This document shows, piece by piece, positions 44,379 through 55,315 of a DNA stretch of 64,000 nucleotides; the stretch's first letter is position 1; each line of letters starts with the position of its first letter. Position numbers and translations under genes: made by a program. This stretch comes from Dryococelus australis (lineage: Eukaryota > Arthropoda > Insecta > Phasmatodea > Phasmatidae). The notes beneath the pieces were generated by a model. That model searched no databases. It saw nothing but the letters and a program-made list of their open reading frames with translations, and had not been told where the DNA came from. The DNA is taken from positions 232,739,178-232,803,177 of the forward strand of contig CM057009.1 of NCBI GenBank assembly GCA_029891345.1. The letters run 5' to 3'.

Positions 44379-45298
44379 GTTATTTCGTGTGACCAGTCTG
44401 TAGCATCGTGGCGTGTGAGCGCGGAGGTTCGATGGTAGTTAGCGTGTCACAGCTGATACGTGTACAGATGCCGCTGTGCTTGCGAAAAATAACGCAGTTC
44501 GTGGAGGCGACGAGGGCAGGCACAGTATTGCGCTGCACAAATTTGCGTTCTAGTCCTGGGACAGAGGCAGAATGCTTACTTATTAAAGTTCAACGTGCCG
44601 AAGGCCGTGACATCTGAGTTAACTGGTGCATTTAATACAGATTAATTAAATCTAACATATGCAGGAAACGGTGTTATATTGTACGTACTCGCGTATGTTT
44701 AATAAAAGTTAATTACACATAGCTATCGGCCCTGTATGCACATCGACGTGGGTTCGAAGCCCTAGGCATGCAGATATAAAGATGGGTGCTTGAAATTACG
44801 AGATAAACATGACTGTCGTGCCTGGAGTCTGTTCTCTTACCTGGTGCATTTATTTCCACGATTTACTGTTAAAATACACTTGAGTGTATTCACATACTAT
44901 AAATATTACTTATATGTGCACAAGTTGGCCTAGATTTAATATTTACTGTTGTACATGTTGTGTATTATATTATATTTTATATTTAATTTTATATTATGGG
45001 GGAGGAATATACAAAATATACGATGAAAACGATGTTATATTAGACTACGATCTGAACACGGATGCAAAGTTCTATGCAATACCTGATTGGCAGGATAATA
45101 TTAAGCTCGGACAGTTTAGAAAAATTTTTTTTTTGGTATATGCGGAATACCTTCAAAAAGTGTGTGTGCTATTCGTATTCTGCCCTGGTATGAATTTTTT
45201 CCTCATGCAAATAGATTATGCACACATAAAACTAATATTATACATGTTTCAAAACCCATTAAGTTTACTGTTTAGGTAGGACCTTAAAGCATGCGCCT
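44379..45298. other. Unassigned DNA
   Basis: A GC-richer patch at 44405-44600 is followed by AT-rich sequence. A box-B-like GGTTCGAAGCCC is near 44751. The frame around 45000-45110 (IYKIYDENDVILDYDLNTDA) looks protein-like but lacks convincing splice sites. Confidence 0.35.
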
Positions 45299-46330
45299 AA
45301 GTAGTAGGGAATAACCGATTGACGGCAAAGAGCGCGGGGCATCGGATTCGGGGGAGCCACCATATTGCTACATCACAGTCCGCCATTTTGGATGTCATTA
45401 ATCCTTGCCTTGACCTTTGACCTGTGACCTTTACCCCGGTGACCTATGACCTAAAACCCAAAAAAATTAAGAGAAAATTCTAAAAAATTAAAAAATAAAA
45501 TTTTACAAAAAAATATTTAAAAATTGTTTAAAAATTTAAAAAACCATAAAAATTTATTATTAAAAATTATTAAAAAATCACCCAAAAATTAAAAAAATCG
45601 CTGTAAAAATTTATTATTAAAAGATTTATTTTAAAAAATCGTAAAAAAAATAAATTATTGAAAAGTATTTTCCCTGGCGGCTATTTTCCCATAATATTTC
45701 CCTTTTTCCCTTAAAATTTACCTAAAAGTTTTTATTAAAAATCGTTTAAAAATAAATATATATATATATTTACAAAAAACATACATTTCCGGAGGTCCAC
45801 CCCGCACCCCCAATTACTCACCTCTGTTTGACCCCAGCAGACAAATGACTCCCTCACCTCCACCCCATAACCTAAACTCATTCTTCCAGCTTGATTTTTC
45901 ATTCATCATTAGTTTATTCATTACTGTAGGCTGCCATCTTGGATAGCACACTCCACCGAAATTTGGTAGCCTCTAACATTCAGTCATCATTGTGTCATGC
46001 TCTCAATTACTTAAAACAATTATTTAAAACATTTCCTATTAAAAAATTTATTAATATTTATTTAAAAAACTTTCCGCCATGACCACCGTATTGGTAAACG
46101 TCATTTGTTTACATCACCTAGTACCACTAAGGTATTAAGGTATTCGCCATCTTGGTAAGCGACTCGGAACAACCACAATTCCTCTGCCATATTGGTAAGC
46201 TCTCACCTTATTAAAATTTTTTATAAAAATTCATGTTAAAAATTTTTCCATCACGACCAATTACTGTTCATTAATTAGTCGGCAAGCCGCCACAACAATT
46301 TCTCGACTCTTGGCAGGGTAACAATCATGT
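45299..46330 (+). repeat. Dispersed ~1 kb repeat, copy 2 (TGACCTTTGACCT family)
   Basis: Starts AAGTAGTAGGGAATAACCGA and matches 3836-4850 in order, including CCGCCATTTTGG, a perfect TGACCTTTGACCT (45411-45423), AAAATT-rich filler, ACCCCAGCAGAC and CGCCATCTTGGTAAGCGAC. Both copies are in the same orientation. Confidence 0.7.
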
Positions 46331-48070
46331 TTATAGACTTAAAATAATTATTTGTATAATATTTTGTTTATTCCTATTTTTTTTAAATAATAGTTTTGTT
46401 ACCCAAAAAACAGTTTTTACCTACATGAATTAATTACGAAAGTGAAATGTTTTGTTGTTTTAATATCGCGGAACCTTAAAAAAATTTTATTCCTTAACAA
46501 TATACTTTCTGTACTACAAACAAGAAATTTATTAAACTCGCAATCATGTCTAAAACATATATTTGCCCATAAAATCTACATTCGCACCAACCTGTCCCGG
46601 GTATAAGCGAAACCATGAACTTTGTAGACTCGCGTATGTCATGGCAGCGCAGGACGAGTTTCATTGTAAATTCTATGGAAATGACTAAGCACTAAGACTC
46701 TGGACGTGCTATAATCCGTGGTACATATAAATAAATATTAGGTGTGTAATAACCTCAAAGACTGAATAAAAGCACAGTGTATATTAAAGACGTGGAGAAG
46801 AAACATTGTATAATGCAAAACAGTATTATGTTGTGTTTAGCTCTTGTTTTGCCCTCCTAGTGGTAGTTAAAAATGGTTTGTATCGATGTCTAAAACAAAC
46901 ACTGTTGGTAAAGAAAATGTTTTGTACCCAGCATTATCCTATTGTAAATAATGCTTTGATAATAAAGCACACGGCTGGTATAAAAGTATTCTATAAAATG
47001 TTGTGTTAATAAAACTCATGGCTGGTATACATATATGTTTAAAAAGTTGCTTAATTCTAAAGGTATACTGAATGAAGGTACAATTTAAAGGAAAAGATAT
47101 ATTATGCAAACATAACTACATTTATGAATGTAATTGAATTTAATAACGAAGCAAGAGCATCTCAAGACCGCTGCAATTGTCATTGCTCGCAAGCAACTCC
47201 AAGCGGCTGTAGACACGTGTCGACCAGTAGGGTTTTGCCAGATCGAGACTTTTGCGCCTGGTCAGAAATTTAGCATCCACTCAGCATCCTGTTACCAGCC
47301 ACTGGTTTGCAACCATTCTCCAGAGACGATTTCATGCCAGGCAAGAACTAAGGCTTGAAAACGATTTCACACTTAATGTCTGGAGAATCTCGGACACTTA
47401 CTAACCAAAAAAGTTACACTGGTAGGGACATACTGAGTTATCAAAACCAGAGAACATAGCAAACTGATGGGAGAAAACATGGAACAATTCTGGTAAAAAA
47501 AAGTACACAGTACGACTAAAAACAAATAACATATCAGTTACTATACTCATTTACGACAACATATGGCACAGTACTAGTGGAAAAAACACAGTACAACACA
47601 TTTGCCACATGATTGTTCGTGAAACAAACCCAATTTGGTTTTTAATTATACAGATGGAACTAAACAGACAATTCTATATATTGCCGAAGGCACAAACACA
47701 GTTATGAAAAAATATACACCTCACCGATACATAACATATGGGTGGAGCAGGTTCAACACCTGGTGCAATACAGGCGGGGAAATGAGGATGGCAAAACTAG
47801 TGCACAAGATATATATACACACATGTATATATATACATATATGTATATATCGTATACAAATTCCCCTGCACCGCCAAGGCACCCGTATATACATAAATAT
47901 ATACACATATGTACATGGTAATAGTAATTTGTCGTGACAAGGAATAGTTTACAATGCTTGCAAAAAGCCAGCAACTGGCAAAATACATTTATATATAAAG
48001 GTGTGCAACACCTATGCAAGAGAAAAAATGCTATGATGTACATCACCAAGGTAAAACTTTGAGAACATAT
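46331..48070. other. Intergenic or intronic DNA
   Basis: No gene recognised. There is a TA/CA-rich near-palindromic patch at about 47805-47850 (ATATATACACACATGTATAT). Confidence 0.45.
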
Positions 48071-48169
48071 ATAAGCAAAAAAATATGTGAACATCAGAAG
48101 TATAAAAATACCCGTTCTGGCACACCAGGCATCTGGCGGCAGACAAGCGGAGCATAATTAGCATAATTT

Positions 48170-48665
48170 CAGGCGTCGGGCTGCGAACCCCAGGAGCAAG
48201 AACTTCCCTTTTTTCTCTTTTTCTGTACAAATTGATCGATTTCATGTACAAAAAGTCACTTTTTCCTTTTTTCCTCAAAATTTCCCTAATTTCCCTCCTA
48301 CTGCTGGCAGCCATGATGGCAGGCAGTGCCAACCATCATTTTCTGTCCTAATTAGCATAATCTGGTGGGTGACCCCTCAGGATGGCAAATGACTCATGCG
48401 GGATGTGGGATCTCACTCCATCCCACCAATGCGGGTATCTTGGCAGCCAGTAATAATTATCATAATCCAGACAGTTTGCCCTTCATGGCGGAGGTTCGCC
48501 CAATGCAACGGAATCGGTCGGAGCTTCTTATTCCCTGGTGGCTATCTTGGTATCGCCGACCTATGTCTACCCAGGGCAGTTGTCGACCAGCGGAGGATGT
48601 CGACCAATTTGGTGGTGGTGGTGGTGGGGCATCAAGGCGCCGCGAAAGATCGGATCTGGTGTAAC
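48170..48665 (-). repeat. Outer arm module of foldback D, left
   Basis: Contains CCGGTTTTCCCT-like runs (CCCTTTTTTCTCTTTTTC), GGCAGCCATGATGGCAG and a TGGTGGTGGTGGTGGGG patch. It pairs with 54680-55230. Similar sequence forms the outer arms of foldback C (28860-29280, 34320-34730). Confidence 0.7.
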
Positions 48666-48689
48666 ACAGCAGCCTCCTTAAGTCTGTGT

Positions 48690-49480
48690 GTGTGCATAAC
48701 ACTTATAAGTATAGTTGGCTATAATTTCCGAACCATTTAAGTCATAGTTGACAAATTCATAACATAGGCATCCACCCCAATTAGGAGAAGAGTCGCAGGT
48801 CAAATATGTTCCATGTTAACTTATAATGGTAGTTGGCTTTAATTTCCGAACTGTTAAGTTATAGTTGTAAAATTCAAAACATAGGCATCAACCCAGACTA
48901 GGAGAAGAGTCGCGGGGTCAAGTATGCCCAATGTCAACTTATAAGCCTTGTTGGCTATAGTTTCCGAACCATTTACATTGTAGTTGTCAAATTAATAACA
49001 TAGGCATCCACCCCCAACTTGGAGAAGGGCCGCAGGGTCAAATATGCCACATGTCAACTGATAAACATAGGTGGCAGTAATTTCCTAACTGTTTAAGTTA
49101 TAGTCGTCAAATTCATAACATAGACATCATCCACGACTAGGAGAAGGGTTGCGGGGTCAAGTATTCCATATGTCAGCATATAAGTATAGGTGGGTGAAAT
49201 TTCCGAACCGTTTCAGTTATAGTTGTAAAATTCATGGTGTAGGCATGAGAAGGGTCCCAGGGTAAAATGTGCCACATGTCAATTTATAAGCATATGTGGC
49301 TGTAATATCCGAACCATTTGAGTTATAGATGGCAAATTCATAACATAGACATCAGCCACGACTAGGAGAGGGGCCACAGACACAAGTATGCCCAATGTCA
49401 GTGTATAAGCATAGTTGGGTGTAATTTCCGAACCATTTGAGTTTTAGTCACCAAATTCATTACATAAACAACCACGACTA
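48690..49480 (-). repeat. ~120 bp satellite array, left arm of foldback D
   Basis: About seven units with TAATTTCCGAACCATTTAAG, AAATTCATAACATAGGCATC and ACTAGGAGAAGGGTCGC cores. It is inverted relative to 53950-54665. Confidence 0.9.
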
Positions 49481-49484
49481 TGAT

Positions 49485-50635
49485 AGATGGCTGTAAGTTA
49501 TGGAGCATTTGAGACACAACTACCAAAAAATCATAATACATGCATAACCTGCAGAAAACAAGAAGAGACGTGCGGACATATATCGGCCTGCATTTCCCCT
49601 GTTCTTACTCACCTCTGTCTCTCCTGTCCCCTCGGTGGCACTGCCTGGCCACACACGCTTCCTCATGCACTCCTGTCGCTCGGCACCTCGACCAGCACAC
49701 TGCATTTGTCCTTGCGATCTATCTATCACTTGTCCTCTCACTCTGCATGCCTACAATACCCCTGACCATTCATCCCTGAGCACTCGCCACCACCTGGCCC
49801 GTGACTCACTGCACACCGACCCTCCCCCAAGCTCTTGTGTAACAGCATACTTATTTCCAGACAGTCGGTCAGTACCACCGGCCTTGCACCCATGTGACAT
49901 GTACCAAGACATCAATGTCTGTATGTACTTATGTAATAAGATGTCACTCGCATCGAATACACAGTCATCACTAGACAGCTGAGTCCCCTGCACATACAAC
50001 ACATGCTATAACGATAAGCATCCTATTGTGCAGTGTACTTCCAGATAGTCGGTCAGTACCACTGGCCTTGCACCCATGAGCCATGTACCGAGACGTCAAT
50101 GTATGTACATATGTAATGAGATGTCACTCGCAATGCATACACAGTCAATGCTAGACAGCCGAGTCCCCAGCACATAGTCCAACACATGCTAGAAAGATAA
50201 GTATCCAATTACGAAAATGAATTATCACCCTACATTAACTGGTATAGCAGTGAATTTACATAGGTAACGAGCTCATCTTACCATCATCATTGTCATCGCC
50301 ATCGTCTTCGTCGATGATGTGACCTCGCTGGAAGCAGAGACCATAATGACCGGTCCTACCTTTTCCTGCACAATATAACCCCCTCTCTCCTGTTCCCTCG
50401 GCAAGGCCACACACACTTCCTCTCGAACTCTCTACCCCTTGGCACCTCTGCATACCACAATTCCTCGTGCTCTCTAGCTCTTGTCCCCCCTCCAGCAGCC
50501 ATCAAACACCCCTGGTCATACTTCCTTACGTGCTCGCCACCGCCTGGAAAAGCTCCAGCTATGTCACCGCACGCCAACCCCTGGACATATGTGTAACAGA
50601 GATCAAACATCCTTTCCGACCCTCATGCTTAGGGC
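49485..50635 (-). repeat. Middle modules of the left arm of foldback D
   Basis: A C-rich block (49560-49850: CACTGCCTGGCCACACACGC), duplicated CGGTCAGTACCAC(C/T)GGCCTTGCACC blocks (49862 and 50050), and GTAACGAGCTCATCTTACCA (50263). All have inverted partners in 53040-53930. Open frames on either strand are not conserved between the arms. Confidence 0.7.
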
Positions 50636-50639
50636 ATAA

Positions 50640-50970
50640 CATAGGCATCCACCATAGCTAGGAGAAGGGTCGTGGGTCAAGTATGCCCTATGACAACATA
50701 TAAGCACAACTGGATATAATTTCCGAACTTGTCGAGTTAAAATGAGCAAATTTGTAACAAAGACATCAACCACGACTGGGAGAAGGGTCGCAGGGTCAAG
50801 TATGCCCTTTGTCAACATATAAGCATCATTGACTGTATTTACCGAACTGTTTGAGTTATAGTTGCCAAATTCATAACATAGGCATCAACCACGACTAGGA
50901 GAATGGAAGCAGGGTCAAGCCTGCCCTATGTCAACTTAGAAGCATAGGTGGCTGTAATTTCCGAAACGTA
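50640..50970 (-). repeat. ~120 bp satellite, inner left arm of foldback D
   Basis: About three units with GCATCCACCATAGCTAGGAG and TAATTTCCGAA cores, paired with 52650-53040. Confidence 0.85.
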
Positions 50971-51117
50971 TAACATAGCCAACAATTGTAGGTGTGTGGG
51001 GGGTCACCCTGGCAGCACTTGCTAATTGTCGGCCTACTTACCGCTATCATGGGCACCCACCCCCACCAGCGACCGTTAATGTGCAAGTGGCCATCGTTGG
51101 TGCACTGTCCGCCCCAC

Positions 51118-52504
51118 CACCAGCTGCCAATGTGTTAGACAGTGCGACTTCCAAGAATCAGCATTCAGACATCATCCATACAAAAATTGACAGAAGGATC
51201 GAAGTGTTACGTTTGACCCATGTCTATGTATAAGCATAGTTGCTCATAATAATCGAACCATTTGAGATACAACTACCAACAGTCGCAGAAAAGGAATGAG
51301 GGGTCTACTATGACCTAAGCACAAATATAAGCACCACAGCCAGCACCGATCAGTTCGGTGTTCATACATTGAGTAATAATGATGATAGTTCACGATTAAT
51401 CACCAGCTTCTGAAATAACCTTGTTGGAAAAATATCTGCTGCCACTAACATTACAGAAATAATTATCCCAGCCATATTTGGTTAGGAAACAATAATTAAA
51501 CCAGTTCCAAAGACAGCGATTTAAATGTAGCCATTAAAGTAGCACACACACATGATGAATCAAAATCATTTTTTTTTATCCCCGACCCACATTTGTGTAC
51601 CGTAGCAGGTAATAATAATAATCACAGATATACATACCCGAACTTTCAATGTAAGTTCATACTTCCAGACTGTCGGGTAGTACCACACCACTAGGTAGTG
51701 TCCGACTTTGCAGTCGTGCATCGTGTACCAAGCTTCGATGTATGTATGTAATGAGATAACACTTGCTACATTGTACATTTAACAACATATACTAGATTGA
51801 TAAGTTTATTACAAAACGAATTGCCCCCTACCTTAACTTCTGTAGAAGCGAATTACCCTTAGGCCACGAGCGCATCTCGCCATAGTCGATGTGACCTTGT
51901 TGGAAGTGGAGACTGCAATGAACGGTCCCGCCCTCCGTGCATTGTAGATACCGACCAAGTACTGCGCCCCCAACTCCTCCCCCTTGTCACATACATACTG
52001 GTATACTATTGAAAGGAGACGATGCATATACCCTGAACAATCTGTGTGATATAGCAGGTTCGATTCCCGTATAGAGTGGTAATACAAGTCGTTATAAAGC
52101 CAACATTGGATGTTCGTTTATTAAGGGGGAAGCAAGGGGCCCCACTGCTAAAACATCAACACGAAGAGAGTAACTGTCATTGTCTACAACAGTGTTCGTA
52201 ATAAATACCAGTTCTCGTAATTACAGACAGTCCCCGACTTGTACTCATGTACCAAGCCCATCACACACACACAATTAGAGAGAGATAGTCATATGCATTT
52301 CTCTACCTGCTTTCTCTCATCTTCCGCTAGAGTGAATAAAAGGAGATATACCTACCAACCTGTATGTCATTCGACAAAAAAAAGGCATGTAATTTCATCA
52401 CTAACATAAATTGTCAGGTAGACTGAGCGGTCTAAGGCGTCTGCTATAAACACTGGTTCAAGTAAAAGGGAGTGTGAGTTCAAATCCTCGCACCTGACAA
52501 ATTT
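51118..52504. other. Loop of foldback D
   Basis: Partly unique (51300-51640). At 51640-52300 it is an inverted version of modules found at 31955-32900 in foldback C, including GCAGGTTCGATTCCCGTATA (52058) and a zinc-finger-relic-like stretch (52118-52190: GAAGCAAGGGGCCCCACTGC). A tRNA-Leu-like sequence follows at 52413-52499. Confidence 0.55.
52413..52499 (+). tRNA. tRNA-Leu-like sequence (probably a pseudogene)
   Basis: 87 bases. The 7-bp acceptor stem is perfect (GTCAGGT with ACCTGAC) and is followed by A and then a T-run (52502-52508) suited to Pol III termination. The box A region CTGAGCGGTCTAAGGCG is typical of tRNA-Leu, and the T arm GTGAGTTCAAATCCTCGC pairs with one extra loop base. 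A TTCAAGT word could be a CAA anticodon loop, but the anticodon and D stems do not pair well. It is likely a decayed tRNA gene or a SINE head. Confidence 0.5.
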
Positions 52505-52649
52505 TTTTCTGTACAGACAATGTGCCGACGATGGCCATTTGTACATTGACGGTCGCTGGTGGGGGTGGGTGCCCATGATGGCTGCCAGTAGGCCGACGAG
52601 TAGCAAGTGCTGCCAGGATGACCCCCCACACACCTACATTTGTTGGCTA

Positions 52650-53040
52650 TGTTACACGTTTAGGGAATTACAGTCACCTATGCTTCTAAATTGACATATG
52701 GCAGGCTTGACCCTGCTCCCCTTCTCCTAGTCATGGTTGATGTTCATGTTATGTATTCCGAAACTATAACTCAAATGGTTTATGTAATTACAGTCAACAT
52801 TGCTTATATGTTGACTATAACTTAAATGGTTCGGAAGCTATATTCATCTATGCTTTTAAGTTGACATCGGGCATACTTGACACCGCGACCCTTCTCCTAG
52901 TCATGGTTGATGTCTCTTTTATGAATTCGCCATATATAACTCTAACAGTTCGGAAATTACAACTACCTTTGCTTATATGTTGTCGTAGGGCATACTTGAC
53001 CCACGACTCTTCTCCTAATCATGGCTGATGCCTATGTTAT
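52650..53040 (+). repeat. ~120 bp satellite, inner right arm of foldback D
   Basis: About three units with TTACAGTCACCTATGCTTCT-like and CTTCTCCTAGTCATGGTTGA cores. Confidence 0.85.
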
Positions 53041-53945
53041 GCCCTGAGTGTGAGGGTCGGAAAGGGTATCTGCTCTCTGTTATACATATGTCCACGGATC
53101 GACACGTAGTTACATAGCTGGAGCTTGGCCAGGTAGTGTCGAGCACGAGGAAGTGTGACAAGGGGAAGATTGTGACCTGCAAGGGGTGCAGGGGGCAAGA
53201 GCTAGAGAATGAGACGACGTGTGGTAGGCAGAGATGCTTAGGGTGAAAAAGAGTGTGCGAGGAATTATGTGAGGCTTGCCGAGGGAACAGCAGAGAGGGG
53301 GTTCTATTGTGCATGTAAAGGCAGGACTGGTCATTGTGGTCTCCGCTTCCAGCGAGGTCACATCGACCCAAGAAGATGACGACGACAATGGTGAGATGCG
53401 CTCGTTGGCTACGTGAATTAACTGCTGCACCAGTAAGGTAGGGGATAATTCGTTTTTGTAATAGGATGTTTATCATTCTAGCATGTGTTGTATGTGTGGG
53501 GGACTTGGCTGTCTAGCGATGACCGTGTATTCATTGCGTGTGAAATCTCATTACATGCATAAATACATACATTGGCATCTTGGTACATGGCTCATGGGTG
53601 CAAGGCCAGTGGTACTGACTATTTGTCTGGAAGTAAGTACACTGTTACACGAGTGCTCAAGGGGTCATAATGCAGCGATTCGCAGGCTGGGCAGTGGCGA
53701 ATGCTCGAGGATGTATGGTCAGGGTTGATGTAGGTAGGTGGAGGAGGACAAGGGCTAGAGAGTGTGCAAGGACGAGTATAGTGTGCTGGTCCTGGTGCCG
53801 AGGGGGTGGAGTGTGCGAGGAAGTCTGTATGTGTATGTGGCCAGGTTGTGGTACCGAGAGGACAGGAGAGACAGGTGAGTAAGAGGGGGACATGCAGGCC
53901 GACATATGTCCACATGTCCCATATCGCCGTCGGGCAATTATGTAT
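53041..53945 (+). repeat. Middle modules of the right arm of foldback D
   Basis: GAGGGTCGGAAAGGGTATCT (53052), CATTGTGGTCTCCGCTTCCA (53333), GCAAGGCCAGTGGTACTGAC (53599) and GTGGCCAGGTTGTGGTACCG (about 53837) pair with the left arm and resemble 32480-33820 in foldback C. Frames up to 153 codons here are not shared by the copies. Confidence 0.7.
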
Positions 53946-53949
53946 GCAT

Positions 53950-54665
53950 TATTATTATTTGGTAGTTGTATCCCAAACACTTCATAACTTACAGCCACCT
54001 ATCATAGTCGTGGTTGTTGTCTATATTATGAATTTAGCGACTATCACTCAAATGGTTCGGGAATTTCACCCATCTATGCTTATACACTGACAGAGGGCAT
54101 ACATGTCCCTGCGACCCGTTTCCTAGTCATGGAGGATCTCTGTTATGAATTTTCTGTCTATAATTCAATTGGTTCGGAAATTACACCCAACAATACTTAT
54201 ACACTGATATAGTGCATAACTGACCCCGCGACCCCTCTCCTAGTCGTGGATAATATCTATGTTATGAATTTGCCAACTATAACTCAAATGGTTCGGAAAT
54301 TATACCAACCTATGCTTATATGCTGACATTTGGCATACTTGACTGTGCGACCCTTCTCCTAGTCGGAGATGATGTCTATGTTATGAATTTGACAACTAGA
54401 ACTTAAATGGTTGGGAAATAACATCCACCTAAGCTTATAAGTTGGCATGTGGCATATTTGACCCCACAACCCTTCTCCTAGTCGGGGTTATAAATTTGAC
54501 AACTATAACTTAAATGGTTTGGAAGCTATAGTTATCTATGCTTTTAAGTTAACATCGGGTAAACTTGACCCCGACTCTTCTCCTAGTCGTGGTTGATGAC
54601 TATGCTATGAATTTGACAACTATAACTTAAATGGTTCGGAAATTATAGCCAACTATGCTTATAAG
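53950..54665 (+). repeat. ~120 bp satellite array, right arm of foldback D
   Basis: About six units with AAATGGTTCGGAAATTA, CTATGCTTATA and CGACCCTTCTCCTAGTC cores. Confidence 0.9.
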
Positions 54666-54679
54666 TGTTATGCACACAC

Positions 54680-55230
54680 ACAGAGACATAAGGAGGCTGC
54701 TGTGTTACATGAGATCCGATCGTACACACGCCTTGATGCCCAATCACCGCCGCCAGCGAGGCACTGGCCACCAAAATGGTCGACATCCTCTGCTGGACGA
54801 CAATTGTCCTGTGTAGACATAGTTCGGTGTTACCAAGATGGTCACCAGGGAATGAGAAGCTCTGAATTCTAGAGAAGGTCCGACCGATTTCTTTGAATTG
54901 AGAAAACCTCCGCCGCAAAGGGCAAACTGCTTGGATTATGGTAATTAGCACTGGCTCACAATATGGCCGCCATAGGTGGGAGGGAGTGAGGTCCCACATC
55001 CCACATGAGTCATTTGCCATCCCGTGGGTTCACCCGCCATATTATGATAATTAGGGCAGAAAAATGGTGGTCGGCACTGGCTGCCAACATGGCCACAAGC
55101 GCAGGAGGGAAATTAGGTAAATGTTGAGGGAAAAAGTGACGTTTTTGTGTGCGAAATCGACCATTTTGGATGGGAGAAAGGAAAATAAGAGAAATTCTCG
55201 CTCCTGGGTCTGCAGCCCGACACCTGAAAT
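54680..55230 (+). repeat. Outer arm module of foldback D, right
   Basis: Inverted partner of 48170-48665, with AATATGGCCGCCATAGG, GGCACTGGCTGCCAACATGG and GGGAAATTAGGTAAATG words. Confidence 0.7.
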
Positions 55231-55315
55231 TATGCTAATTAGGCTCAGCGTGTCCATGGCCTGATGCCTGGTGTGCCAGAACTGGTCTTTTTATACTACT
55301 CACATCCCAAAGTGT

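Larger units (their letters stand above)
48072..55315. mobile_element. Foldback element D (7.2 kb, inverted arms ~3 kb)
   Basis: The left arm (about 48072-51117) and right arm (about 52505-55315) pair throughout. The ends are AGTATAAAAATACCCGTTCT (48100) against AGAACTGGTCTTTTTATACT (about 55279-55298). Next come CACACCAGGCATC against GATGCCTGGTGTG, GGCAAATGACTCATGCGGGA (48384) against its inverse near 55000, and the satellite arrays. Inner pairs are AAGGCC(A/G)GTGGTACTGAC, then GTGGGGGGTCACCCTGGCAG (about 50996) against its inverse near 52615. The loop is about 1.4 kb. No transposase is seen. The terminal AGTATAAAAA...GTTCTGGC(A)CA matches the ends of foldback C, so C and D are one family. 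Confidence 0.8.

Noticed and set aside
44884..45279. 131-codon frame with a protein-like middle (IYKIYDENDVILDYDL)
   Set aside because: There is no recognisable family and no convincing splice acceptor, and the N-terminal part is AT-rich noise. It could be an exon, but the evidence is too thin to list.
47635..48094. Frames of about 100 codons on both strands around 47.8 kb
   Set aside because: They are shadows of the TA/CA-rich near-palindrome.
53015..53476. 153-codon minus-strand frame in foldback D
   Set aside because: The inverted partner at 50.2-50.6 kb does not preserve the frame, so it is a chance frame in a repeat module.
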